From an uncultured Lentisphaeria bacterium (GTDB lineage Bacteria > Verrucomicrobiota > Lentisphaeria > Victivallales > Victivallaceae), in NCBI GenBank assembly GCA_903863035.1, contig CAIPAT010000418.1:1-40251 (forward strand): a stretch of 40,251 nucleotides of DNA, given 5' to 3'. Shown here one piece after another: positions 16,162 through 24,402 of the stretch. The notes under the pieces were generated by a model. That model was not told the origin of the DNA. It did not search any database and saw only the letters and a list, made by a program, of their open reading frames with translations. Position 1 is the first letter of the stretch. Each line of letters starts with the position of its first letter. The translations under genes were made by a program, and so were the position numbers.

Positions 16162-16569
16162 CTATTGGTGCTGACTTTCGTTGCCGTGGAAAATAAATTC
16201 ACCTTCGATATCCTTGGGCAGCTGACTTTCATTGCCGTGAAAGATAAATGGAGAGTCGGAATTCTGCGATTCAGGCACCTGATATTCAATCGGCAAATCG
16301 CCGCTGCTGTTCTCATCAATACCGGATTTGCTGCTGTCAATCAGTTCAAGCATCAGCTTGTTGGTGCGACGCTGTTCAAGAATCATTTCAGAAATGGAAT
16401 TCTGCAGCTTTTTTACACTTGAACCCATACCGGTAAGATTAATGTCCAGATCTTTGCGATACACGATAAATTGAAGACAAAATTTGGAAAACTTGGCTAC
16501 GCCAAGAATAAATACCAGCCAGGTTAAAACACCAACCACAATCAGAGTGATATATTGAATATCCGTCAA
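16162..16569 (-). CDS. Small membrane-anchored coiled-coil protein, unrecognised
   Basis: The 135-aa protein starts at TTG (16567-16569), with GGAG about ten bases upstream. Residues 6-26 (ITLIVVGVLTWLVFILGVAKF) form one membrane segment. A helical, coiled-coil-like stretch follows (about 45-80), then an acidic, flexible tail. The tail carries FIFHGNESQ twice, with a 17-residue period. I do not recognise a family. It lies 208 bp downstream of the double-AAA+ gene on the same strand, so it may share that transcript or have its own promoter. The layout suggests a membrane tether or assembly factor, which is inference. Confidence 0.6.
   Translation of the reverse strand: MTDIQYITLIVVGVLTWLVFILGVAKFSKFCLQFIVYRKDLDINLTGMGSSVKKLQNSISEMILEQRRTNKLMLELIDSSKSGIDENSSGDLPIEYQVPESQNSDSPFIFHGNESQLPKDIEGEFIFHGNESQHQ
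16170..16248. repeat. Partial 51-bp tandem repeat in the tail of the small membrane protein
   Basis: The 28-bp segments 16170-16197 and 16221-16248 differ at three positions and are offset by 51 bp (17 codons). They encode the repeated FIFHGNESQ. Confidence 0.7.
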
Positions 16570-16777
16570 TTTATTTAATCTCCTGAGTTTTTGTTAAAAA
16601 ACAATATAACAATTTTACATGAGAACAGTACAAAAAGCAAGCCTTTTCCATTACTTTCTTATAATTTCTTATACAATCCAAACAATTCCTGCCCATCCAG
16701 GTTAAATTACAATTCGCGATAAGTAATTCAGGCAACGAAAACATCAAAGCTAAAGTGCAACAGCAACGTTGTCATCA

Positions 16778-19015
16778 TCAAAACCCGATTGTTTTGCTAA
16801 TCTTTGTTCCTTGTTTCAGAACACATTCATGTTCGAGAGCTTCCAGCAAGCTGGCGCTGTCCATAGTTTTCTGCTCTAAATAGTATAAACTCTGGCGTAC
16901 AGTGCGGAAGTCGCCAGGGGCTAGATTGGCGATGTTTTTTAACCTTGACTCATCTTCCTGAGTAATGGCTGCCTTAAACATGCGTTCAAAGAATATTTTT
17001 TTCCCCGCCTCATTCAGATAATCGAACTCCAGTTTAAAAGTAAATCTCCGCAATGTCGCCGGATCAAGATTCTTGACAAAATTAGTTGCTCCAACTAAAA
17101 CTCCATTAAAGTTCTCCATTTGATAGAGCAGCTCATTTACTTGTGTAACCTGCCAGGAATTCTTCGCCAATTCCCGGCTTTGCAGCAAACCGTCAATTTC
17201 ATCTAAAAAAAGAATCGCCTTTTCCGATTCCGCTTCGTCAAATGCGCTTTTAAGATTTGCCTCCGTACCGCCGACCCATTTGCTCAGCAAATCACTGCCC
17301 ATCCTCACCATAACTTTGCAATCCAGGTTTTTGCCAAGATATTTTACAAATTCGGTTTTACCGGTTCCAGGAGGCCCGGATAACAGCAGGTTCATGCGCG
17401 GGCGGTCTATTTCATCATCGTTTCCAGTTTGGAATCGTTTGATGGCCGAAGCAATGTCGGCAAGCGGCAGGCTGCCTTTGATATTCAAGCCTTCAAGCGA
17501 ATAATCACTAGCAACCATGAATTTTTCATTCTCCCCGTCAATCCCCATGAGCTCGCAATGCGATTCAAGTATTTTAATGATGGATTTTTCCACATCAGCA
17601 ATCTCCTGCAATTTGCTGCAATTGCTCAGCGCCAAATCAATACCGCCGGCGCTAACCTCGTATTTTGCGACTAATTTAGTTAAAACATCTAACGATAACT
17701 TATCATCCAGCCCATGCTTCTGAGCCACATTCTTCCAGATGAGCATTCGCTGGCTGGTGGTAAGTTTCTCAAACTTTATTGAATAGTCAAAACGTCTCCG
17801 GCTCGACAAGTCAAGCGCGTCCCCGGGGGTATTGGTAATCCAGATGCAAACATGTTTAGTCGAGTCCAGTACGTTATTCAACATCCCCTTATCACTCTCA
17901 TTGGAGCGGGAGAACAGCATAAATGAAGACTCGCAGTTTCCCAGCATTTTATCCGCTTCATCAATTATGATTAAACTTTCCAGCGGCTCCACCTGAAATT
18001 CGCAAACTTGCAATGCGGCAAAGCGAAAGCTGTTGGAGTAATCGCAGGTGAGCCCGTCTTCGATGCCTTTGCTTTGAGCCACAAAATAGGCATTGCGCCC
18101 TAGTTCGGCAGCTAATGAGCAGGCAAAACTGGTTTTACCGGTACCTGGCTTACCGTATAGTAAAATATTTATTCCGCGCTTGTCTTCATTTGATGCAATC
18201 AGTTTTCTCAGAAAATCGCCGTGCTTAGCTGCCAGCTCGCCGTAAAACTCCCAGGGTAGCGGCGGCTTGTCATTTTTGGTAAAATAGCAGTTGGACAGCG
18301 GCTGATCATCGAGTCCACCCAAAAATTGCAGCAGTTCTTTGTTAAAATCTAAATTATAACTAATGCAGTTTAATCGCCGCAAACGTCCGTTCTGTTTGCT
18401 GATGCGCTGCAGCTCTTCATCCGCAATCCCCAGCGCGGAGGCGATACGGGATATCTTCCCCGAGGATACGCTCCCGCGAAAGTCCTCCGTAGGCCATAAT
18501 TCACCCGCCACAATCCGCGAAAGCATCAGCAATTCAATTTCCATTGGTTCAAGTTTGAACAAATCGCCCAGTTGCCTGAATTTTGCGCCCGCCGGGTCAG
18601 GTTCCTTCTCCAGAGACGCGCTCAAAGCGGTGATCTGCTTATCCAGATATTCCACGAGCGCCAGCCGGAATTTCGGATTGGAATAGGAATTATCCCACAG
18701 CATTCCAAAAATCTCCGGCGGATTTTCCAGATCAAGCTCAACCGGCTCGCCCTTTTTCAGTTTTAACAATTTCAAGCGCAGCCGCGGCGTTGTGCATTGA
18801 TTAAAAATACGCCGGAACTCTTCAATACTGATGCGCGCGGCTATCGGCTTGAAGGTCTCCAGATCATTAATGTAGCCGCGATAATTCTGAACCAAGTTTT
18901 TCAGATATTGATAAATTTTGAAATAAAAAAAACGGCACACATAATCAAGGCTTTCGTTGTTTTTAAACAGCTGCGCCCTGCGGTTCTTTCTTCTGAAGTG
19001 ATCTGAAATGCTCAT
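16778..19015 (-). CDS. Double-AAA+ ATPase of the WYL-controlled island
   Basis: The 745-aa protein has a helical N-terminal region (1-270) and two AAA+ modules. The first has Walker A GKPGTGKT (288-295), Walker B LIIIDEAD (348-355) and RRR in a sensor/arginine-finger segment (406-408). The second has GPPGTGKT (547-554), LFLDEID (602-608), a pore-loop-like KWVGGTE (579-585) and RRF (656-658). Tandem classic AAA modules resemble Cdc48/p97-like unfoldases, but the N-terminal region is not recognisable. ATG at 19013-19015 was chosen because AGGAGG lies nine bases upstream; an 18-codon extension overlaps the promoter. It has its own promoter with a WYL-type operator (19064-19080). A role in remodelling proteins or complexes is likely. 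Confidence 0.85.
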   Translation of the reverse strand: MSISDHFRRKNRRAQLFKNNESLDYVCRFFYFKIYQYLKNLVQNYRGYINDLETFKPIAARISIEEFRRIFNQCTTPRLRLKLLKLKKGEPVELDLENPPEIFGMLWDNSYSNPKFRLALVEYLDKQITALSASLEKEPDPAGAKFRQLGDLFKLEPMEIELLMLSRIVAGELWPTEDFRGSVSSGKISRIASALGIADEELQRISKQNGRLRRLNCISYNLDFNKELLQFLGGLDDQPLSNCYFTKNDKPPLPWEFYGELAAKHGDFLRKLIASNEDKRGINILLYGKPGTGKTSFACSLAAELGRNAYFVAQSKGIEDGLTCDYSNSFRFAALQVCEFQVEPLESLIIIDEADKMLGNCESSFMLFSRSNESDKGMLNNVLDSTKHVCIWITNTPGDALDLSSRRRFDYSIKFEKLTTSQRMLIWKNVAQKHGLDDKLSLDVLTKLVAKYEVSAGGIDLALSNCSKLQEIADVEKSIIKILESHCELMGIDGENEKFMVASDYSLEGLNIKGSLPLADIASAIKRFQTGNDDEIDRPRMNLLLSGPPGTGKTEFVKYLGKNLDCKVMVRMGSDLLSKWVGGTEANLKSAFDEAESEKAILFLDEIDGLLQSRELAKNSWQVTQVNELLYQMENFNGVLVGATNFVKNLDPATLRRFTFKLEFDYLNEAGKKIFFERMFKAAITQEDESRLKNIANLAPGDFRTVRQSLYYLEQKTMDSASLLEALEHECVLKQGTKISKTIGF

Positions 19016-19046
19016 AACTGAATGCCTCCTGTTTTGTAAATGATAT

Positions 19047-19052
19047 ATAATA
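19047..19052 (-). promoter_or_regulatory. -10 element of the double-AAA+ gene
   Basis: On the minus strand this reads TATTAT within TTGTATTATATATCATT. The identical 17-base block occurs in front of the divergent HTH gene at 20189-20205. In both places the -10 begins eleven bases after the operator palindrome, so the two promoters are near-copies. Confidence 0.7.
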
Positions 19053-19063
19053 CAAAAACAGGC

Positions 19064-19080
19064 GGACATCTTAGGTCCGG
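19064..19080. promoter_or_regulatory. WYL-type operator, copy 1 (double-AAA+ promoter)
   Basis: On the minus strand this reads CCGGACCTAAGATGTCC, with half-sites GGACCT and ATGTCC around AAG. It matches copy 2 at 16 of 17 positions. It sits at the -35 position of the double-AAA+ promoter, just past the end of the WYL regulator gene. Confidence 0.8.
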
Positions 19081-19091
19081 CATGGTTTAAT

Positions 19092-20117
19092 TCAGAATAA
19101 ATTACATGATTTTTCTTGCAGACTGATGACTTTCCTGGCTTGAGCGATTACTTTTGCCGCCAATTCCGTGGGAGATATTATCCGCACCGCGCCATTTTCG
19201 TTTAATACCAGATTGATCAGTTTGAACTCAACCGCATTTTTCACTGTAACAATCAGGCTGCCGTCCGGTTCAACCGTTATCGACTCAGCCGGATAATTTT
19301 CCCGGGCAAACGGAATGGCATTTCCGGAAAAAAGCAGCAGTGCTTCTGGAACAGTCGGAAAGTTGAAAACATTGCCGGCATTGACTTCAGCAATCAATTT
19401 TTCATCAGGCTCAAATTTTTCAGAATGGACAAAGGCATCCTCTATCCGGTGCAAAGCCAGTGTCCGCACTGTGCGTTCATGGTTAAGCTGACCATTGGAT
19501 TCAAGAATGATTGACTTAAGGTACCATAATCCGTCGTGAAAAACCAGCACTTGCGGCTCGATTAAAAACTCATGCGTCCCGCCTTCCATCGCCTTTTTAT
19601 ATTTTATTGTCAAACTATGATGTCCCTGCCAGGCCTTGAATACTTTTTGAAAAATGTCCGGATTCAAAGGCACCCTGGAACCGGTGGCCACCAGAGACAA
19701 CAGGCATGCGGTTTCATCCAATCCTTTGGTATTTGGCCCCAGAAGAGTGTTCGCGCCTGCTCGGATTTCACCGGCAAGCGGCGGTGGCATCAGACTCTCC
19801 GCCAGTCTGGCGCCGATTACGACTGCTTTCATTTCGCTGTCGTCCAGCATCGGCACATCAAACGACCAGTCCGGATTAGTCAAATAGTATCCTTTTCTGG
19901 AATGATCATAGCGGATTGGCGCGTTATATTGCTTTTTTAGATATTCAACATCCCGCTGCACCGTTTTTTGTGTGATGGAATATTCGTCCAAGCGTTCAGT
20001 GTCTCGCTCCAGCATCTGCATATTCCTTTGCAAAGAAGCGCGGTTGGGATAGCGATTCTCCTTCATCATTGAAACCAGAGTCATAATTCTTACCATCTGC
20101 TGCTTATTGGTCGGCAT
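19092..20117 (-). CDS. WYL-domain transcriptional regulator
   Basis: The 341-aa protein has an N-terminal DeoR-like winged HTH (about 8-80, with ITQKTVQRDVEYLKKQ as recognition region and GYYLTNP as wing) and a WYL domain containing FHDGLWYLKSI. A C-terminal WCX-like extension follows (about 250-335, ITVEPDGSLIVTVKN...). WYL regulators sense nucleic acids or nucleotides and often control phage-defence loci, either activating or repressing. Here the same palindrome occurs in front of its own divergent promoter, in front of the double-AAA+ gene, and in front of the 252-aa gene, so it is the natural candidate to bind it. The ribosome binding site is weak (AGGGGA). Confidence 0.9.
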   Translation of the reverse strand: MPTNKQQMVRIMTLVSMMKENRYPNRASLQRNMQMLERDTERLDEYSITQKTVQRDVEYLKKQYNAPIRYDHSRKGYYLTNPDWSFDVPMLDDSEMKAVVIGARLAESLMPPPLAGEIRAGANTLLGPNTKGLDETACLLSLVATGSRVPLNPDIFQKVFKAWQGHHSLTIKYKKAMEGGTHEFLIEPQVLVFHDGLWYLKSIILESNGQLNHERTVRTLALHRIEDAFVHSEKFEPDEKLIAEVNAGNVFNFPTVPEALLLFSGNAIPFARENYPAESITVEPDGSLIVTVKNAVEFKLINLVLNENGAVRIISPTELAAKVIAQARKVISLQEKSCNLF

Positions 20118-20162
20118 AGCAATTATCCCCTGTTTTTCATTATTTTTTTAAAATATATCTTA

Positions 20163-20179
20163 CCGGACATAAGATGTCC
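20163..20179. promoter_or_regulatory. WYL-type operator, copy 2 (divergent regulator/HTH promoter region)
   Basis: CCGGACATAAGATGTCC contains the perfect inverted repeat GGACAT-AAG-ATGTCC (20165-20179). It lies between the divergent WYL gene and the 211-aa HTH gene and could control both. A -10-like TATTAT follows at 20191-20196, eleven bases after the palindrome. Confidence 0.85.
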
Positions 20180-20190
20180 AGCTAAAATTG

Positions 20191-20196
20191 TATTAT
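20191..20196 (+). promoter_or_regulatory. -10 element of the HTH-phosphatase unit
   Basis: TATTAT lies inside the 17-base block shared with the double-AAA+ promoter. The -35 position falls inside the operator and does not resemble TTGACA, which fits activator dependence or direct occlusion of polymerase by the bound regulator. Confidence 0.6.
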
Positions 20197-20223
20197 ATAT
20201 CATTAACAAAGACAAGGAGTAAA

Positions 20224-20859
20224 ATGAGTCTGCCAATTACAAAACTGGTTCAAGAGCGGATGGATGAACTTGGCGTGAAAAGGAAAGCTGTGGTCATCGG
20301 GGTCGGTTATAAAAACATCCCCAGAGGGGTCAATAAGTTTGCCAATGATCTCAGGACAGGCAAGCTGGAAGGCCTGTTCAGATATCCGCTGGCTAAATTT
20401 CTCGGGATTGACCAGGAGGTTTTTGAACAGGCATTGAATGATACAGCAGTTATTTACAAACAGGAGAAGATGGCGCGCATCAGCAAACAGCAGGAACTGG
20501 AGCGGGCGAATTTCAAGCCGCATCTCTGGGTAAAGAAGTCTTGCAGCACTCCCAGTCCGATATTTGTTGCGGCCTTGTGCGGACAGGATGCTTTTTTGCG
20601 CTGTGTCCTGCCGGAAAACATTATTACTCTGGAATTTCCGGAACAGCTGCGAATAATCAAAGCTGCAATCTTGGAACATTATGCGCGGAAGCGAGGCTCT
20701 GCTTTCCCGTTCGGCAACATACTCGGTTACTATTATCGGACCGCCTACGACGCAAAAACCGTAATGGAATTTTCGATTGAAGGCGATCTCATAAATAATG
20801 AAACCGGAATGCCGCACATCGGGCAGGCAACTATTAGCCTGAAGAAACACCCTATTTAA
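20224..20859 (+). CDS. Probable HTH-domain protein with unknown C-terminal domain
   Basis: The 211-aa product uses ATG at 20224, supported by AAGGAG five bases upstream. An in-frame ATG at 20188 lies inside the promoter and is rejected. Residues 1-75 (LVQERMDELGVKRKAVVIGVGYKNIPRGVNKFANDL...LAKFLGID) resemble a compact HTH-like domain seen at the start of several bacterial hypothetical proteins. The remaining 135 residues, including PHLWVKKS and GNILGYYYRTAYDAKT, match nothing I recognise. It is the first gene of a WYL-operator promoter and is followed by the phosphatase gene 96 bp on. A DNA-binding or sensor role is inference. Confidence 0.65.
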   Translation: MSLPITKLVQERMDELGVKRKAVVIGVGYKNIPRGVNKFANDLRTGKLEGLFRYPLAKFLGIDQEVFEQALNDTAVIYKQEKMARISKQQELERANFKPHLWVKKSCSTPSPIFVAALCGQDAFLRCVLPENIITLEFPEQLRIIKAAILEHYARKRGSAFPFGNILGYYYRTAYDAKTVMEFSIEGDLINNETGMPHIGQATISLKKHPI

Positions 20860-20955
20860 AATTGTAAAAAACTGTCCGCCAATGAATTGCATGCATTTTG
20901 TTCAAAATCTGCTGTATATAGAGAGAGTTTTTTAAATAAACTTACGGAGGTGAAA

Positions 20956-21426
20956 ATGGAAATCGAAGTATTATCGATCTATCAAGTTCAAAAGATGCTA
21001 AAATGTCGCGATAAGCGTATCGTCACTTGTAACTGGATTTCTATTTCAGACGGTTACGACGTAAGTTCATTGCCGGACGGAGAGAATGTCTTAAAATTAA
21101 ACTTTGATGACGTGACTACCAAGGACAATTTTGAAATGGAACTTTTCAATGAAGACCATGCGGCGCGGATCATTGCATTTGCCGACCGGCTGACCATTCC
21201 GCAGTTATTCATTCATTGCTATGCCGGAGTGTCCCGCAGCGGCGCGGTAAGCAAGGTGCTGAACATCTATCTGAACTTGCTCATTGGCGTAAATCACCGG
21301 CATTTTGCCGCATTCATAAATAAATACGACCGGGTCATTCGACCCAATCCGCTGGTGGAGCGGCTGCTTTGGCTTCAAATCGGCGATACATTGGCCCGGA
21401 AGAACAGCCGGAACAGGCATACTTGA
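20956..21426 (+). CDS. Dual-specificity/tyrosine phosphatase-like protein
   Basis: The 156-aa product starts at ATG 20956, with GGAGGT five bases upstream; the longer frame from 20887 is rejected. The phosphatase signature HCYAGVSRSGAV (87-98) supplies nucleophile C88, R94 and the following Ser. D51 or D52 in LNFDDVT is placed to be the general acid. The size fits a minimal DSP fold, and all catalytic elements are present, so it is probably active on phosphoprotein or another phosphoester such as a nucleotide or RNA 5' end. It lies in the same unit as the HTH gene. A weak half-site (TGTCC at 20873-20877) in the gap is not enough to call another operator. Confidence 0.85.
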   Translation: MEIEVLSIYQVQKMLKCRDKRIVTCNWISISDGYDVSSLPDGENVLKLNFDDVTTKDNFEMELFNEDHAARIIAFADRLTIPQLFIHCYAGVSRSGAVSKVLNIYLNLLIGVNHRHFAAFINKYDRVIRPNPLVERLLWLQIGDTLARKNSRNRHT

Positions 21427-21485
21427 ATGTCCTGTGATTTTAAACAGGCGTTATTTTTTGTGTAATTTCTTAAAAACAGACAGAA

Positions 21486-21502
21486 CCGGACGCAAGATGT
21501 CC
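21486..21502. promoter_or_regulatory. WYL-type operator, copy 3 (252-aa gene promoter)
   Basis: CCGGACGCAAGATGTCC matches copy 2 at 15 of 17 positions; only the two bases before AAG differ. A -10-like TATGAT follows at 21515-21520, twelve bases after the palindrome, against eleven in the other two. This ties the third transcription unit to the same regulator. Confidence 0.8.
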
Positions 21503-21553
21503 AGTTGTTGAGTGTATGATGTGTCTTTAAAAACAATAGAGGAGAAATAGACT

Positions 21554-22312
21554 ATGATTGCAGAACTGCCGCGAATTAAGCCGCCGGAATGGCTTAACAT
21601 GAACCAGGAAGAAATACAGAACGTGGAATTTCCGCTCCGCGAACTCCTGAAAGACTCGCTCTATTATCCAGCCTCGGGCACTGACGGCGATCCGGTCAAG
21701 TATCTGGCAGGCAATGTGCTGAGCTTTATTTATGTGGATTACGGACTTGAACGCAATGACGTTTTAGACTCGCTCAAGCATGGACAGCACGGGTTCCGCG
21801 GATACGCTCCGGTCGCGCTGCGCGGCGTAAACATGGAGGAGCTGTGCCCGGACGGATGGACTCCGGAACTTCCGCGCCCCGGCGACGGCAATCCGGAGCG
21901 GGGGCGCGGTTTCATCAAACCGCCATTCGCCGTCTGGAGCATATTCCAGCGGATGGACGGGTTCAGTGACGAACACGGGCCGGAGCGTTTCAGCCTGCTG
22001 TATATCTGCGGCGACGGCGTGGCGACGTTTCAAGCGCTCTATCACGGCAATCACTGCGTCCCTCATGCGGTTGCCGTTATTAATCCCGGCACCGGCTTCG
22101 GCGGCAACTGGACTGATTTCAGCGACCGTGCCCTGATTTTTGCCCGGTCAGTGCTTGGAAATCCCAATGGCAATCCGGAAATCCTGCTTTACGGCGGGAT
22201 TTGCCCGGAAGACGATCCGTTCTATCGGGAACCATGCTGGCCCGATTATCCGGAACCGGTTGCCTGCGTTCCGAAATACGATGGCGGTTACATCGGCGTC
22301 TGGTCAAGATAA
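21554..22312 (+). CDS. Conserved hypothetical protein, 252 aa
   Basis: The start has GAGGAG eight bases upstream. The protein is cytosolic, with no signal or membrane segment. Distinctive stretches are FPLRELLKDSLYYPASGTDGD, GNVLSFIYVDYG and INPGTGFGGNWTDF. I have the impression that proteins with this YYPASG.DGDP...SFIYVDYG pattern occur in other bacteria as hypotheticals, but I cannot name a family or function. It is the first gene of the third WYL-operator unit, 45 bp upstream of the ankyrin gene. Its higher GC than the genes from 23.7 kb on suggests the two halves of the island have different histories. Confidence 0.7.
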   Translation: MIAELPRIKPPEWLNMNQEEIQNVEFPLRELLKDSLYYPASGTDGDPVKYLAGNVLSFIYVDYGLERNDVLDSLKHGQHGFRGYAPVALRGVNMEELCPDGWTPELPRPGDGNPERGRGFIKPPFAVWSIFQRMDGFSDEHGPERFSLLYICGDGVATFQALYHGNHCVPHAVAVINPGTGFGGNWTDFSDRALIFARSVLGNPNGNPEILLYGGICPEDDPFYREPCWPDYPEPVACVPKYDGGYIGVWSR

Positions 22313-22357
22313 AATAGCGGGACATGGATAATTTTAAATTTACAAACAGGAGGTTAT

Positions 22358-23644
22358 ATGAAAATTGATGAATTAAACGCGGCGATCTTCAGCAATGACG
22401 CGGAAGCTCTGGAAAAATTGTTGAAAGCCGGAACCGGCACTAATCAGAGCGACGGCAATGAAGTTTATCCCCTGTTTCACGCCGTCAACTTCGGCAGCGT
22501 GAAAACTATTGAGCTGCTGCTGGATCACGGCGCGAATATCAATCAGGCCGGATGCCGCGGCAAAACGCCGTGGCTGCTGGCGGTGGAATCCGGTGATCCG
22601 GCAAAAATCGCGCTGCTGCGCGGGCGCGGCGCCGATACTAAAGCCCGGAATGACAATGGGCAGACCGGATTGCATTATGCGGCCATGCGCGGACGGGAAG
22701 ACCTGTTTAATGATCTTCTGGAACACGCCGGTGAAGAGGTGTCATATCCTGACCGCATGGGCAACACCATCCTGCATCTGGCGGCGGCGTGGAACAATCC
22801 TGCGCTGGTGAAAACCATCCTGGCAAAAACTGCAATTCCAGTTGACGCGCAGAATAACGATGGCGAAACCGCGCTGCTGAAAGCGCTCAGATCGCGGCAA
22901 ATCGCGATAGCCGCAACTCTTATCGCCGCCGGATGCGATATCAATCTGACGGACAGGAAAAAAGTATATCCGCTGCTGGCGCTGATAAAAGGCTTTGCAG
23001 ATGATTACAGCAGGCTGCCGCTGTTCTGCATCAAAATCGTCGAAAATCACGACAGCGGAATAAAATTCCTTTTAACCGCGTCAAAAGCCGCCGGACTGGC
23101 CGAAGCAGAATTGCAACCTTCTCCGCCGCCGGCGTTGACAACATTATATAATCACAAAAAGCTCTGCCATTCAATCATCGCTGCGACAAAATTCCCGGAA
23201 CAGGACATTCCCGGCTTGAAGCTGTTAAAGACGCTGCTGGACAGAGGAAGCGCGGTTAATGATGCTGACATCGACGGCGGCACGCCGTTAATGCTCAGCA
23301 TCCAGGGCGGCCATGAACCGTTTGTTCAATACCTTATAGCGCATGGCGCGGATATAAACAGCCAGGACAAAAACGGGGCAACTCCGTTACTGGCCGCCAT
23401 CCTTGCCGGGCGGATGGAAACAGCCGCGCTGCTGCTGGATGCCGGCGCCGACTGGAAAACCGGCGATAAAGACGGGCATACGCCAAAGCAGGAAGCGGAG
23501 AAACAGCAGGCGTCCTGCCTGTTTGAATCCATGGACGGCAAAAATCTGATTGATACCATCAATAAAGTTCTCGGCCGGGCTGAAGGCGATAAACCTCCAG
23601 CATACCGGGAATTACAACAAGCACTTCGCCGGAAACAGGCATAA
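22358..23644 (+). CDS. Ankyrin-repeat protein
   Basis: The 428-aa cytosolic protein is built almost entirely of ankyrin repeats. Clear units are YPLFHAVNFGSVKTIELLL, TPWLLAVESGDPAKIALLR, TGLHYAAMRGREDLFNDLL, TILHLAAAWNNPALVKTIL, TALLKALRSRQIAIAATLI, TPLMLSIQGGHEPFVQYLI and TPLLAAILAGRMETAALLL. More degenerate ones lie around residues 210-290. AGGAGG precedes the start. Ankyrin arrays bind proteins; the partner may be encoded nearby, but that cannot be read from sequence. It lies 45 bp after the 252-aa gene, so the two are probably cotranscribed. Confidence 0.92.
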   Translation: MKIDELNAAIFSNDAEALEKLLKAGTGTNQSDGNEVYPLFHAVNFGSVKTIELLLDHGANINQAGCRGKTPWLLAVESGDPAKIALLRGRGADTKARNDNGQTGLHYAAMRGREDLFNDLLEHAGEEVSYPDRMGNTILHLAAAWNNPALVKTILAKTAIPVDAQNNDGETALLKALRSRQIAIAATLIAAGCDINLTDRKKVYPLLALIKGFADDYSRLPLFCIKIVENHDSGIKFLLTASKAAGLAEAELQPSPPPALTTLYNHKKLCHSIIAATKFPEQDIPGLKLLKTLLDRGSAVNDADIDGGTPLMLSIQGGHEPFVQYLIAHGADINSQDKNGATPLLAAILAGRMETAALLLDAGADWKTGDKDGHTPKQEAEKQQASCLFESMDGKNLIDTINKVLGRAEGDKPPAYRELQQALRRKQA

Positions 23645-23726
23645 GGCGAAATAACGATTAGTCATCAGACAGAATTTATTGTTCCAAATTGCACTGTCAT
23701 AAAAAACAAGCTAAAAGGAGAACGTT

Positions 23727-24371
23727 ATGAATGAAGTTACACTGTTTGTAAATCCATGCAGCAAGGCGAATACAAAATACGGGCATATATTGCTCCAGGA
23801 TAAATACGGGGCCGCTGTCGAAATACATAAAGCTTTACTGACGGACAACCATATTCAAGTCATAGACGGCGCGGTTAATGTCAGCTATAGTTTTTTCTCT
23901 AACTGGTTTGGTGATATTTATAAAACAGTAGTGCCTGACCAGGCAATTGCATTAAGAATTTTTATCAGAAATCTTGCTTTTATTCGAAGTAATATAGAAA
24001 CTATTAACGCCGATTCAAGATTGTTCATGGCTGAATTACCTTTTTCATATTACACCGCAAAGTGGCGTCCGCGATATTATCTGACCATCGGCATACTACT
24101 CAAAGCCTGGGACAACGGCGAACTTGATCATCAATGTCCGCATTGCAATAATATACTGAAGCTGTTAAATATCGGCGTGTATAATGATGCTCAAGGTTAT
24201 TGTTTTAACTGTAGACGGATAGTCCGGGTTCTGGTGTGCTCTCACGAAGAGTACTTTAATAAATTCGAGAATATTAAAAAACGCTACAGAATACCGGCCA
24301 ATGCAATAACCAATTTTACCATTGAAGAAGCGATGACCATTTTGAGATATTTGAACAAATATGGATATTGA
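23727..24371 (+). CDS. Zinc-ribbon protein, first tandem paralogue
   Basis: The 214-aa protein has four cysteines in CPHC (137-140) and CFNC (159-162), spaced as in a zinc ribbon, in its C-terminal third. The N-terminal 110 residues (TLFVNP, ALLTDNHIQ, SRLFMAELPF) match only its downstream paralogue. I do not recognise the family. AAAAGGAG precedes the start. The next gene starts 31 bp after its stop. The region is more AT-rich than the ankyrin gene just upstream. Confidence 0.7.
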   Translation: MNEVTLFVNPCSKANTKYGHILLQDKYGAAVEIHKALLTDNHIQVIDGAVNVSYSFFSNWFGDIYKTVVPDQAIALRIFIRNLAFIRSNIETINADSRLFMAELPFSYYTAKWRPRYYLTIGILLKAWDNGELDHQCPHCNNILKLLNIGVYNDAQGYCFNCRRIVRVLVCSHEEYFNKFENIKKRYRIPANAITNFTIEEAMTILRYLNKYGY

Positions 24372-24402
24372 AGCAGGCAGACAGCACAAAAAGGAGAGCC
24401 TC

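Noticed and set aside
20871..20880. Fourth WYL operator before the phosphatase gene
   Set aside because: Only one half-site (TGTCC) is present, with no second arm and no matching -10 at the usual distance.
20203..20892. 229-codon minus-strand open frame
   Set aside because: It is antisense to the HTH gene, which has a good ribosome binding site and promoter; the minus-strand translation has no recognisable features.
22320..22325. WYL operator before the ankyrin gene
   Set aside because: A lone GGACAT without the AAG centre or second half-site; expected by chance.
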